The translations under genes were made by a program, and so were the position numbers. Positions 36,330-44,755 of a stretch of DNA of 64,000 nucleotides are shown here, piece by piece. The DNA is from Halomonas fontilapidosi. GTDB taxonomy: Bacteria; Pseudomonadota; Gammaproteobacteria; Pseudomonadales; Halomonadaceae. The stretch's first letter is position 1, and each line of letters opens with the position of its first letter. The notes below the pieces were generated by a model. The model was not told where the DNA came from, ran no database searches, and saw only the letters and a program-made list of their open reading frames with translations. The DNA lies in contig NZ_JACHXQ010000009.1 in NCBI RefSeq assembly GCF_014192285.1, positions 62,001 to 126,000 on the forward strand, written 5' to 3'.

Positions 36330-38339
36330 ATGAGCGATTCGGGCAACTCTCCCATCATTCCCGGCAGTCAGGCGAACCATTCACGCCCGGTGCTGTGGTT
36401 GATCACCCTGGTGGCGGTGGGACTGTCACTGTTCCAGCTCTATTCTGCCGGTATCCAGCCGCTGGGCCTCTTCTACCAGCGCAGCATCCACCTGATGCTG
36501 ATCATGATGCTGGCCTTCCTGATGTTTCCGTTGCCGGGGCCGAGGCATGATCGCGGGCTCGTCACCGGGCTGGTCGATACGCTCTTTCTGTTCGGGGCGC
36601 TGATCACCGGGGGCTACCTGGTGCTCTTTCTCGACGAGATCATCAACCGCGCCGGCTTCTGGAGCCAGACCGACATCGTGATCGGCTGTATTGCCACCGT
36701 CACCGTGCTCGAAGCGGCACGGCGGGCGGTGGGTCTGGGCATGACCATCATCGGCCTGATCGCCATCCTCTACGCCCTGGCCGGACCGCGCGGCGACCTG
36801 CCGTGGCTGGGCCAGTTTCTGCCGGGCATCCTCGAGCACCGCGGCTACAACCTCGACCGCCTGGTGGGCCAGCTCTACCTGGGCCAGGAGGGCATCTTCG
36901 GCCTGCCCATGGGCGTGGCGGCCACCTATATCTTCATCTTCGTGCTGTTCGGGGCCTTTCTGGAGATCACCGGCGCCGGCAAGTTCTTCATCGACCTGGC
37001 CTATGCCGCCACGGGCCGCCAGCGCGGCGGCCCGGCCAAGGCAGCTGTGATCGCCTCCGCCGGCATGGGCTCGATTTCCGGCAGCGCCATCGCCAACGTG
37101 GTGACCACCGGGGCCTTCACTATCCCGCTGATGAAGCGCCTGGGCTACAAGCCCCACCAGGCCGGCGGTATCGAGGCGGCGGCCTCTACCGGCGGGCAGA
37201 TCATGCCGCCGCTGATGGGCGCCGGGGCCTTCCTGATCGCCGAATACACCCGGATGCCCTACCTCGACGTCGTCAAGGTGAGCATCCTGCCGGCGATCAT
37301 GTACTTCGCCACCGTCTATCTCTTCGTGCACATCATCGCCCTCAAGCAGGGCATGCAGGGCATGGCGCGTTCCGAACTGCCCCAGATGCGCGACGTCATG
37401 GGCGCCGGCTGGCACTTCCTGCTGCCGCTGCTGGTGCTGGTATGGCTGCTGGTGATGAACATGTCGCCGATGCGGGTCGGCTACTATGCCATTCTCACCA
37501 TGCTGGCCGTGGCGGTGCTGCGCTTTGCGGTGTGGTTCCTGTTCATCGCCCCCCGCGAGGGGCAGAGGGTGACCGCGGAGACGCTGCGCGAGGCGTGCAA
37601 GGTCGGGCTGATCAAGCTGGTTGGCGGCCTTGAACTGGGCGCGCGCAATGCCGTGGCGGTCTCCATGGCCTGTGCCGTGGCCGGCATCATCGTCGGCGTG
37701 GTGGGCCTGACCGGACTGGGGCTGAAGTTTTCCTCCATGATGATGGCCTTCTCCGGCGGCAACCTGCTGCTGGCACTGGTGATGGTGCTGCTGGCCAGCC
37801 TGGTGCTGGGCATGGGCCTGCCGGTCACCGCCAGTTACATCGTGCTGATCGTGCTGGTGGGGCCGGCGCTGACCGCCGAGTTCGGGGTGCCGCTGCTGAT
37901 CGCCCACCTGGTGGTGTTCTGGTACTCGCAGGACTCCAACGTCACGCCGCCCATTGCTCTGGCCGGTTTCGCCGGTGCGGCGATCGCCGGGGCCAAGCCC
38001 ATGGATACCGGCTTTCAGGCCTGGAAGTTCGCCAAGGGGCTCTATCTGATTCCGCTGTTCATGGTCTACAACCCGGAAATCATCATGGGGGGACCGCTGC
38101 CCCTGCTGGTGTGGACCGCCTTCACCGGCCTGCTGGCGCTGGGGGCCTTTGCCGCGGCCCTGGAAGGGTACCTGTTCACCCGCATGGGCTTGCTGGCGCG
38201 CGCGCTGCTGCTGCCGGGGATCGTCGCGGTCTTCTATCCCGACCTGCTGGTAGAGGTCGCCGGCGCCGTCGTGATGGTGCTGGTACTGGCCGGTAACTGG
38301 CTGGTCAGTCGCCGTGAGGCTGGGGCCGCGCTCGGCTGA
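36330..38339 (+). CDS. TRAP transporter fused permease (4TM/12TM)
   Basis: A 669-residue membrane protein that joins the DctQ-like small part (first four helices) and the DctM-like large part in one chain, as usual for TAXI systems. Recognisable stretches are IASAGMGSISGSAIANVVTTGAF and AAASTGGQIMPPLMGAGAFLIAEY. It should translocate the acid delivered by the TAXI binding protein, driven by Na+ or H+. A GC-rich hairpin follows. Confidence 0.93.
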   Translation: MSDSGNSPIIPGSQANHSRPVLWLITLVAVGLSLFQLYSAGIQPLGLFYQRSIHLMLIMMLAFLMFPLPGPRHDRGLVTGLVDTLFLFGALITGGYLVLFLDEIINRAGFWSQTDIVIGCIATVTVLEAARRAVGLGMTIIGLIAILYALAGPRGDLPWLGQFLPGILEHRGYNLDRLVGQLYLGQEGIFGLPMGVAATYIFIFVLFGAFLEITGAGKFFIDLAYAATGRQRGGPAKAAVIASAGMGSISGSAIANVVTTGAFTIPLMKRLGYKPHQAGGIEAAASTGGQIMPPLMGAGAFLIAEYTRMPYLDVVKVSILPAIMYFATVYLFVHIIALKQGMQGMARSELPQMRDVMGAGWHFLLPLLVLVWLLVMNMSPMRVGYYAILTMLAVAVLRFAVWFLFIAPREGQRVTAETLREACKVGLIKLVGGLELGARNAVAVSMACAVAGIIVGVVGLTGLGLKFSSMMMAFSGGNLLLALVMVLLASLVLGMGLPVTASYIVLIVLVGPALTAEFGVPLLIAHLVVFWYSQDSNVTPPIALAGFAGAAIAGAKPMDTGFQAWKFAKGLYLIPLFMVYNPEIIMGGPLPLLVWTAFTGLLALGAFAAALEGYLFTRMGLLARALLLPGIVAVFYPDLLVEVAGAVVMVLVLAGNWLVSRREAGAALG

Positions 38340-38357
38340 CGCGCCGAACGAACGCCG

Positions 38358-38388
38358 TGGGCCCGCCCGGCAGTGCCGGACGGGCCCA
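38358..38388. terminator. Terminator between TRAP permease and lipoprotein gene
   Basis: GGGCCCGCCCGGCA and TGCCGGACGGGCCC pair with one bulge or mismatch around a very short loop. It lies between two convergent stops and may serve both. U-tracts are poor. Confidence 0.6.
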
Positions 38389-38407
38389 GGCATTGTGTCT
38401 TGGTGAC

Positions 38408-38965
38408 TTACGGTGAGGTTTCGGTCTCGCCCTCTGTTGCGACATTCTCGGCCGATTCGCCGTTGGTGTCGGTCGCCGCCTCGTTGCTATCCGCGTCACC
38501 CGAGGTCATTTCCCTGGCTTCGTCGACCAGCTCGCTGGCCTTCTGCTGGGCGGCGTCCACGGCGTCGGCGGTGACTTCGCGGGCCGACTCGACGGCATCG
38601 GCAGTGGCGTCACGAGCGGCGTCCAGGGCGTTTTCGGCCTCGTCTGCCGCTTCTTCGCCGACGTTATCGGCTGTCTGGGCGGCCTCGCTGGCCTCCTGTG
38701 CCGCCTCGTCTCCAGCGGCATCGAGGGTGTCTCCCGCCTCGTCGGCGGCCTGTCCGGCTTGCGTTTCCACAGCTTCGACTGCCTCTCCGGCGGCCTCGGC
38801 CGTCTCTTCGGCGGTCTGCTCTGCCGACTCGACGGCTTGCTCAAGCTCCTGCTCAGCCGGTTCTTCCTGCTGTGTGGTCGGCTCGCTCGGTTCGCTGTCG
38901 GAGTCGCAGCCGACGAGCAGCAGTGAGCCGGCCAGTGCCGTGGTAAAGATCAGTGAACGCTTCAT
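38408..38965 (-). CDS. Ala/Glu-rich coiled-coil lipoprotein
   Basis: A 185-residue protein with a lipoprotein signal (MKRSLIFTTALAGSLLLVGC, lipidated C20). The rest is a highly acidic, Ala/Glu/Asp-rich helix with repeating AxDA, EAAxxA and AADEAxxAxDA units and no aromatic residues, ending in a Ser/Thr/Glu-rich tail. It looks like an amphipathic LEA- or apolipoprotein-like rod. Function unknown; envelope stress protection or a periplasmic spacer is a guess. ATG 38965 has AAGGAG upstream; the longer frame from 39202 runs into the purE promoter. No paralogue in the window. Confidence 0.7.
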   Translation of the reverse strand: MKRSLIFTTALAGSLLLVGCDSDSEPSEPTTQQEEPAEQELEQAVESAEQTAEETAEAAGEAVEAVETQAGQAADEAGDTLDAAGDEAAQEASEAAQTADNVGEEAADEAENALDAARDATADAVESAREVTADAVDAAQQKASELVDEAREMTSGDADSNEAATDTNGESAENVATEGETETSP

Positions 38966-39112
38966 GGTGTTCTCCTTGAGAGTTTCCCGTCGGGCTTGTC
39001 CTTGCTGCCCTCTCATCATGACCCTAGCAATCAATTGCGGATTCAGCATGCAAACCCTTGTCTTCCGAGAGCGACAGTCCCAAGGAAAGCAATAGCTGTC
39101 CGGTTGGTCTAG

Positions 39113-39141
39113 ATGACTGTCAGGACCCACAACGCTAGAAT
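39113..39141 (+). promoter_or_regulatory. purE promoter candidate
   Basis: ATGACT (39113) and TAGAAT (39136) are 17 bases apart and lie 46 bases before the purE ATG. No PurR-type ACGCAAACGTTTTCGT site is visible. Confidence 0.4.
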
Positions 39142-39186
39142 GTGCGGTTTCCTTTTTGCAGGTAGGCGGTCGCCAAGGAGCAAGCC

Positions 39187-39699
39187 ATGCAGTCCGATAC
39201 ACAGGCGCCGAAGGTCGGCGTGATCATGGGGTCGAAGTCCGACTGGCCGGTGATGGAGCATGCCGTGGCAATGCTCGAGCGGCTTGGTGTGCCCTGCGAG
39301 ACGCGGGTGGTGTCCGCCCACCGTACGCCTGACCTGCTCTTCGACTATGCCAAGGGCGCCGCCGAGCGAGGGCTTCAGGTGATCATCGCCGGTGCCGGCG
39401 GGGCGGCTCACCTGCCGGGCATGGTGGCCTCCCAGACGGCGCTGCCAGTGCTGGGGGTGCCGGTGGAATCCAAGGCACTCAAGGGCCTGGACTCACTGCT
39501 CTCCATCGTGCAGATGCCCGGCGGCATCGCCGTGGGCACGCTCGCCATCGGCAAGGCCGGCGCCACCAATGCCGGCCTTCTGGCCGCGCAGATTGTCGGC
39601 CTGCAGGACGCGACAGTGCGCACCGCCGTGGAGGCCTTCCGCGCCGAGCAAACGCAGACGGTGCTCGACAACCCCGACCCCCGGCCTGAAAGCGAATGA
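39187..39699 (+). CDS. purE: N5-carboxyaminoimidazole ribonucleotide mutase
   Basis: A 170-residue class I PurE. It moves the carboxyl group of N5-CAIR to make CAIR in purine synthesis. Motifs: [26 protein letters not shown] (catalytic His), [14 protein letters not shown], then [18 protein letters not shown]. It directly precedes and overlaps the purK region, the normal partner in the same step. AAGGAG before ATG 39187. Confidence 0.96.
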   Translation: MQSDTQAPKVGVIMGSKSDWPVMEHAVAMLERLGVPCETRVVSAHRTPDLLFDYAKGAAERGLQVIIAGAGGAAHLPGMVASQTALPVLGVPVESKALKGLDSLLSIVQMPGGIAVGTLAIGKAGATNAGLLAAQIVGLQDATVRTAVEAFRAEQTQTVLDNPDPRPESE

Positions 39700-39710
39700 A
39701 GGAGACCACC

Positions 39711-40823
39711 ATGAATATCGGCGTCCTGGGTGCCGGCCAGCTCGGCCGCATGTTGGCCCTCGCCGGCTACCCGCTGGCCAACCGCTTCACCTTCCTCGAC
39801 ACCACCGGGCACCCCAGTGCCGGCATCGGGGACGTGATGATCGACACCGATCGCCGGCACCTCGAGGCCTTCCTGGAGAAGGTCGACCTGGTGACTTACG
39901 AGTTCGAGCACCTGCCCGTTTCGCTCGTCCAGGCGATCGAGGAAGTCAGGCCCGTCCACCCCTCCAGCGAGGCTATCCGCGTCTGCCAGAACCGCGCCGA
40001 GGAGAAGGCGCTGTTCGACCGCCTGGGCATCCCTACGCCGGCCTACCGCCTGGTGGAGCACGCCGACGAGCTGGAGACGGCGGCCCGCGAGCTGGGCTGC
40101 CCGGTGGTGGCCAAGTCGGTCACCGAGGGCTACGACGGCAAGGGCCAGGCGGTACTAAAGGACCCGACCGAGGCCCAAGACGCCTGGCGTGCGATCAACC
40201 ACCCGCGGCTGGTCGTCGAGGCCTTCGTCGACTTCGTGCGCGAGGTGTCGATCATCGCCGTGCGCGGGCGCGATGGCGAGGTGGCCTTCTACCCCATGGC
40301 CGAGAACCAGCATGTGGACGGCATCCTGCGCTATTCCATCGCGCCGATGCCGGACCTCGACGCGCGGCTCCAGCAGGTTGCCGATGGCTATATCCGTGCG
40401 CTGCTCGATGAACTCGACTATGTGGGCGTGCTGACCCTGGAGCTGTTCCAGACACGCGACGGGACCCTGCTGGCCAACGAGATGGCGCCCCGTGTGCACA
40501 ACTCCGGCCACTGGTCGATCGACGGCGCGGTCACCAGCCAGTTCGAGAACCACCTGCGTGCCATCCAGGGCCTGCCACTGGGCGATACCGCGGCGCGCAT
40601 GCCGACCTGCATGGTCAACGTGATCGGCCGGGAAGGTGACCCGGCGGCGATCCTGGCCCTCCCGGATGCCCACCTGCACCGTTACGACAAGAGCGAGCGC
40701 CCCGGCCGCAAGCTGGCCCACGTCAACCTGCTGGCGCCCACCCATGAGCTGCTGCTGGAGCGGGTGCGCGACTGCGCGGCGCTGTTGCCGGACGCCCCGG
40801 CGCCGCGCTTCAGCTTCGAGTAG
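39711..40823 (+). CDS. purK: N5-carboxyaminoimidazole ribonucleotide synthase
   Basis: A 370-residue ATP-grasp enzyme that makes N5-CAIR from AIR, bicarbonate and ATP. It begins NIGVLGAGQLGRMLALAG; the ATP-grasp region has VVAKSVTEGYDGKGQAVL and VEAFVDFVREVSIIAVRG, with LANEMAPRVHNSGHWSIDGA near the end. Start ATG 39711 follows AAGGAGACCACC; an in-frame ATG at 39696 would add five residues but has no ribosome site. A strong terminator follows. Confidence 0.95.
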   Translation: MNIGVLGAGQLGRMLALAGYPLANRFTFLDTTGHPSAGIGDVMIDTDRRHLEAFLEKVDLVTYEFEHLPVSLVQAIEEVRPVHPSSEAIRVCQNRAEEKALFDRLGIPTPAYRLVEHADELETAARELGCPVVAKSVTEGYDGKGQAVLKDPTEAQDAWRAINHPRLVVEAFVDFVREVSIIAVRGRDGEVAFYPMAENQHVDGILRYSIAPMPDLDARLQQVADGYIRALLDELDYVGVLTLELFQTRDGTLLANEMAPRVHNSGHWSIDGAVTSQFENHLRAIQGLPLGDTAARMPTCMVNVIGREGDPAAILALPDAHLHRYDKSERPGRKLAHVNLLAPTHELLLERVRDCAALLPDAPAPRFSFE

Positions 40824-40846
40824 GCCGGGTTCGCCCGCCGCCATGA

Positions 40847-40880
40847 GGAAGGCCCCGCAAATGCGGGGCCTTCCGTGTTT
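40847..40880 (+). terminator. Terminator of purEK
   Basis: GGAAGGCCCCGC-AAAT-GCGGGGCCTTCC is a perfect 12-base stem with a four-base loop, followed by GTGTTT, 24 bases after the purK stop. Confidence 0.85.
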
Positions 40881-40994
40881 CCGGGCCTGCCCCGGCTGAC
40901 CGGGATCAAGGAAGCGTCGACTCGTGACGCTTTCGATTGATCCCGGCGCCGTCAGGAGAACAATGGGAGGACGACACCGGGGCAGGGAGGGAGG

Positions 40995-42248
40995 ATGAAA
41001 CACCATCCGAGAGCGGGTGATCTCGCCCTGGCGGCGGCGGTGCTGTTGCCGCTGGTGGTGGCCCTGCCGCGGCTGGGCTGGCCCGCCGATGATGCCGGCG
41101 CCTGGCTGGCCTGGGTCGGCCGTGCCGCGGGGATCCTGGGGCTCGCCATGCTGCTGCTGGCGGCGGCGACCAGCATCCGGGTGCCGGGCTGGGATCGTCC
41201 CTTTGGCGGGTTGGCCCGGCTCTGGCGCCTGCACCACGCTCTGGCGCTGGCACTGGCGGCGGTGCCGCTGGGAATGCCGGTGGCGGTGGACGTGCTCTTC
41301 CCGCCCTTATCCCGAGGCCCCGTCTGGCTCGGCTGGTTGGCCTGGCTGGCGATGCTGCTGTTCCTCGCCCCCACCTTCGGCTTCTTCGGCCGGCCCCGCT
41401 ACCAGACCTGGAAGCGTCTTCACCTGGTGTCGGCCGCGGCCCTGCTGCTGGCCCTGGCCCACGCCCTGCCGCTGGCGGGGGAGGCCTGGCCTTGGTGGCT
41501 GCTGGGGCTGGCCGGCCTGGCGGCCATCGCCTGGCGCAAGCTGGGCTCGCATCGGGCGCGGCTGGCCTATCGCATCGAGACGGTGGAGCCGCTAGCCCGC
41601 GGGGTGGTGGAACTGGTGCTCGCCCCGCAGGGACGGCGGCTGGTTCATGAGCCCGGGCAGTTCGTCTACCTGGCCCCGTTGGATAAGACCCTGGCGGCCG
41701 GCCGCGGCGAGGAGCATCCCTATACCATTGCCTCGGCCCCGGCCGATGACCGCCTGCGCATTGGCATCAAGGACCTGGGCGATGCCAGCCACGCCCTGCA
41801 GTCGGTGACGCCGGGGTCGATGGTGCAGGTCGAGGGCCCCTACGGCGACGTCTTCGGCCGCCATCCGTCGGGGCGCCACCGGCTCTGGCTCGGCGGGGGG
41901 ATCGGCATCACGCCCTTCGTTAGCGGGGCCCGCGACCTGCTGGCCCGGGGAATGGTGGAGGGGAAGGTGCTGCTGGTCTACCTGGCCAACCGTCCGCAAC
42001 GGGCCTACTACCTGGACGAGCTCGAGGCGATCGCCGAGCGGCTGCCGGGCTTCTCGGTGGTGGCGCACTACTACCTCGAGCGGGGCGCCCTGGACGTGGC
42101 CTTCCTCGCCACGCACTGCCCCGACGTCGCCGAGCGGGAGATCCATCTCTGTGGCCCGCCGGCCATGAACGCCCACCTGAGACGTCTGCTCGTCGGCCAG
42201 GGGGTGCCGCGCTCACGCATCCATAGCGAGGTCCTCGATTTCCTGTGA
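40995..42248 (+). CDS. Ferric-reductase-like membrane flavoprotein
   Basis: A 417-residue protein. The first ~180 residues hold about six membrane helices of the ferric-reductase/NOX type, with heme-type histidines (WRLHHALALALA; FGRPRYQTWKRLHLVSAAALLLALAHALPL). The C-terminal half is a ferredoxin-NADP-reductase-like module: HEPGQFVYLAPL, HPYTIASAP (FAD), then LWLGGGIGITPFVSGARDLL and HLCGPPAMNAHLRRLL (NAD(P)H). It probably moves electrons from cytosolic NAD(P)H across the membrane to iron, a heme partner or oxygen. The overlapping next gene encodes a cytochrome b5-like protein, a likely partner. Confidence 0.85.
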   Translation: MKHHPRAGDLALAAAVLLPLVVALPRLGWPADDAGAWLAWVGRAAGILGLAMLLLAAATSIRVPGWDRPFGGLARLWRLHHALALALAAVPLGMPVAVDVLFPPLSRGPVWLGWLAWLAMLLFLAPTFGFFGRPRYQTWKRLHLVSAAALLLALAHALPLAGEAWPWWLLGLAGLAAIAWRKLGSHRARLAYRIETVEPLARGVVELVLAPQGRRLVHEPGQFVYLAPLDKTLAAGRGEEHPYTIASAPADDRLRIGIKDLGDASHALQSVTPGSMVQVEGPYGDVFGRHPSGRHRLWLGGGIGITPFVSGARDLLARGMVEGKVLLVYLANRPQRAYYLDELEAIAERLPGFSVVAHYYLERGALDVAFLATHCPDVAEREIHLCGPPAMNAHLRRLLVGQGVPRSRIHSEVLDFL

Positions 42249-42598
42249 ACACCGTCGCCTACACTGCCTTCGTCGCCTTCCTCTCCAGCGTGCTGACCCT
42301 GGTCTCGATCAATGCGCTCTCCTCGCCGGACCCGGCGGCCCCTGACGATCCCGAGGCCATCACCCGCGAGGCGCTGGCCCGCCACGACAGCGCCGAGAGC
42401 TGCTGGAAGGCCATCCACGGCTCGGTCTATGACGTCACCGGTTTTATCGCCGACCACCCGACCTCCGCGGCGGTGATGCTGGCGTGGTGCGGCCGCGACG
42501 CCAGCAAGGCGTGGGACAACAAGCGTCCCGGGCGGCCCCACAGCAGCTTCGCCGAGGGCATGCTGGAGCGCTTCCGGATCGGCCGGCTGGTCGACTAG
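42245..42598 (+). CDS. Membrane-anchored cytochrome b5-like protein
   Basis: A 117-residue protein with an N-terminal helix (VAYTAFVAFLSSVLTLVSI) and a cytochrome b5-like domain. CWKAIHGSVYDVTGFIADHP supplies heme ligand H71, and RPHSSFAEGMLERFRIG supplies probable ligand H99. The usual HPGG motif is HPTS. GTG start at 42245 overlaps the reductase stop by four bases (GTGA), so the two are translationally coupled. It is likely the electron acceptor of the flavin reductase. Confidence 0.8.
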   Translation: MNTVAYTAFVAFLSSVLTLVSINALSSPDPAAPDDPEAITREALARHDSAESCWKAIHGSVYDVTGFIADHPTSAAVMLAWCGRDASKAWDNKRPGRPHSSFAEGMLERFRIGRLVD

Positions 42599-42686
42599 GC
42601 TTCGCTTCTCCGGGCACGATGCCCGGCGCCGCCATGCTAGGCTGGGTGTTCGGCAACCAGTCCCCTAGCGATGAGGAAACGATACG

Positions 42687-43889
42687 GTGACGCTCCCCGA
42701 CACACTCGCCTGGCTGCCTATTGACCCGAGCTTTTCCGCGGTCAGCCTGATACTGCTGGGCGTGATCCTCGCCACGAGCATCCTCGCCGACGCGGTGGCC
42801 AGCCGAACCCGACTGCCGCGTATCTCGCTGCTGGTAATGGTGGGCGTCGGGGTGGCGGTCATCCAGCAGTGGGGCCTGGATCAACCCGGCGCCCGCCCGC
42901 TCGACGGCCTGGCCGAGCCGCTCATCCAGGTGGCCCTGGTGATGGTGGCCTTTCTGCTCGGCGGCGAGCTGACCCTGGAGCGCCTGCGCAGCACCGGGCC
43001 CCTTATCCTGATCGTCTCGCTGTCGGTGATTCTGGCCGGGGTGCTGTCCGTCGGCCTTGGTCTGCTGGCGTTGGGCTTTCCGCTGGTGGTGACGGTGTCG
43101 CTGGCCGCTATCTCGGTGGCCACCGACCCGGCGGCGGTCAGCGAAACGATCCATGAGAGCGGCGACAGTCGGCTGCGTGCTCGGCTACTGCTGGGCATCG
43201 TCGCCATCGATGACGCCTGGGGCATCCTGGCCTTCGGCCTGGCCATGGCACTGCTCGGCTGGTGGCTCTCCGGGGACGGGGGGGTGGCGCTGCTGCATGC
43301 GACCTGGGAACTGGGCGGGGCGCTACTGCTGGGCACTGCGATCGGGCTGCCGGCTGCCTGGTTGACGGGGCGCCTGCGCCCGGGAGAGCCGACCCAGGTC
43401 GAGGCCATCGCGCTGATCCTGCTGCTGGCCGGGATGTCCTCCTGGCTGGGTGTCTCGGCGCTGCTGGCCGCGATGGTCGCCGGTGTGCTGGTGGCCAATC
43501 TCTCCACCCACCATACCCGCTCCTTCAACGAGATCGAGCAGATCGAGTGGTCCTTCCTGGTGTTCTTCTTCGTGCTCTCGGGAGCCAGCGTCGATCTGCA
43601 ACAGTTGGACGAGGCGCTTGGCCTGACCCTGGCCTATATCCTGCTGCGCCTGGCGGGGCGCTACCTCGGGGGTTTGCTGGGCGTGCGCCTTGCCCGGGAG
43701 CGCCAGGCCGAACTGCCGAGCAATATCGGCCTGGCGCTGACGCCCCAGGCGGGGGTCGCGATGGGCATGGCGCTGCTCGCGGCCGAACGTTTTCCCGAAC
43801 ACGGTCCGGTGCTGCTTGCGACAGTCGTGGCCTCTACCGTGTTCTTCGAGATCCTCGGTCCGCTGCTGGTCAAACGGGTGTTGCGCTGA
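42687..43889 (+). CDS. Cation:proton antiporter (NhaP/KefB-like superfamily)
   Basis: A 400-residue membrane protein with about 12 helices of the Na+/H+ exchanger fold. It has SLAAISVATDPAAVSETI and GIVAIDDAWGILAFGLAM, the latter with the DD pair in the transport core, and SSWLGVSALLAAMVAGVLVANL. It should exchange Na+ or K+ for protons. GTG start at 42687, with GAGGAAAC upstream. A second, related antiporter lies at 52105. No regulatory TrkA-type C-terminal domain is present. Confidence 0.85.
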   Translation: MTLPDTLAWLPIDPSFSAVSLILLGVILATSILADAVASRTRLPRISLLVMVGVGVAVIQQWGLDQPGARPLDGLAEPLIQVALVMVAFLLGGELTLERLRSTGPLILIVSLSVILAGVLSVGLGLLALGFPLVVTVSLAAISVATDPAAVSETIHESGDSRLRARLLLGIVAIDDAWGILAFGLAMALLGWWLSGDGGVALLHATWELGGALLLGTAIGLPAAWLTGRLRPGEPTQVEAIALILLLAGMSSWLGVSALLAAMVAGVLVANLSTHHTRSFNEIEQIEWSFLVFFFVLSGASVDLQQLDEALGLTLAYILLRLAGRYLGGLLGVRLARERQAELPSNIGLALTPQAGVAMGMALLAAERFPEHGPVLLATVVASTVFFEILGPLLVKRVLR

Positions 43890-43944
43890 TGCCGCCGCGA
43901 GTCGTATGGCGTGAGAGGGGCAAGACGATGCGGGAGAGAAGGAC

Positions 43945-44679
43945 ATGATAATCGGACTGCTGCAGTGTGACGACGTGGCGCCGGCGCTGCGCGGCGTCCA
44001 CGGCAACTATCCCGAGATGTTCGAGGCGCTGTTTCAGCGCGTCGACCCGAGCCTGACGTTCCGGGTCTGGCGCTGCCTGGACGGCGAGATTCCCGACGAT
44101 GTCGAGGCGGTGGATGCCTGGCTGACCACGGGCTCGAAGTTCGGGGTCAATGACGACCTGCCCTGGATCGCCGAGCTCGAGGCCTTCGTGCGTACCCTCT
44201 GGGCGGCGGGCAAGCCGCTGGTCGGCATCTGCTTCGGCCATCAGCTGATGGCCAGGGCGCTGGGTGGCGAGGTGGCGAAGAGCGACAAGGGCTGGGGCGT
44301 GGGCCTGTCGTTCAACCGGGTCACCGAGCGGGCCGACTGGATGACACCCTGGCAGGCCGGGCTCGACCTGGTGGTGAGCCACCAGGATCAGGTGGAACGG
44401 CTGCCGGAGGGCGCCCGTGTGCTGGGTGGCAGCGACTTCTGCCCCACCTATCTGATGCAGGTCGGTGAGCACTTTCTGGGCGTGCAGGGGCATCCGGAGT
44501 TCACCCGGGGCTACTCCCGGGACCTGATGGCGCTGCGGGCTGACCTGGTCGGCGAACATCGGGTTCGCGAGGGGGCGGCGTCGCTCTCGGCGCCGGTAGA
44601 TGACACCCTGATGGCCCGCTGGATTCTGGCCTTCATGCGCCAGGCCATCGAGAAACGCGAGAACGACGCTCGAGCCTGA
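43945..44679 (+). CDS. Class I glutamine amidotransferase-like protein
   Basis: A 244-residue GATase1 protein with the nucleophile C96 in VGICFGHQLMARALGG and a catalytic pair in VQGHPEFTRGYS. It begins IIGLLQCDDVAPALRGVHGNY. Free-standing relatives hydrolyse glutamine or gamma-glutamyl compounds, and some act on GMP-synthase-like substrates; the partner here is unknown. The gene is convergent with the basic-amino-acid ABC transporter, with a hairpin between. Function beyond amidase or amidotransferase is not claimed. Confidence 0.85.
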   Translation: MIIGLLQCDDVAPALRGVHGNYPEMFEALFQRVDPSLTFRVWRCLDGEIPDDVEAVDAWLTTGSKFGVNDDLPWIAELEAFVRTLWAAGKPLVGICFGHQLMARALGGEVAKSDKGWGVGLSFNRVTERADWMTPWQAGLDLVVSHQDQVERLPEGARVLGGSDFCPTYLMQVGEHFLGVQGHPEFTRGYSRDLMALRADLVGEHRVREGAASLSAPVDDTLMARWILAFMRQAIEKRENDARA

Positions 44680-44704
44680 TCATGAGGGCGCGAGCAGAAC
44701 GCAT

Positions 44705-44728
44705 GACCGGGGCCCTCGGGCCCCGGTC
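44705..44728. terminator. Hairpin between convergent genes
   Basis: GACCGGGGCCC-TC-GGGCCCCGGTC, an 11-base perfect stem, between the amidotransferase (plus) and the ABC binding protein (minus). No clear U-tract, so the terminator role is likely but not certain. Confidence 0.6.
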
Positions 44729-44755
44729 GGATCGGCTTGCCGCTTGCTGCTGGGT

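Noticed and set aside
38965..39202. Longer start for the lipoprotein frame, from 39202
   Set aside because: The added 79 residues lack a ribosome site, run into the purE start region, and push the lipoprotein signal into the middle. ATG 38965 with AAGGAG is clearly better.
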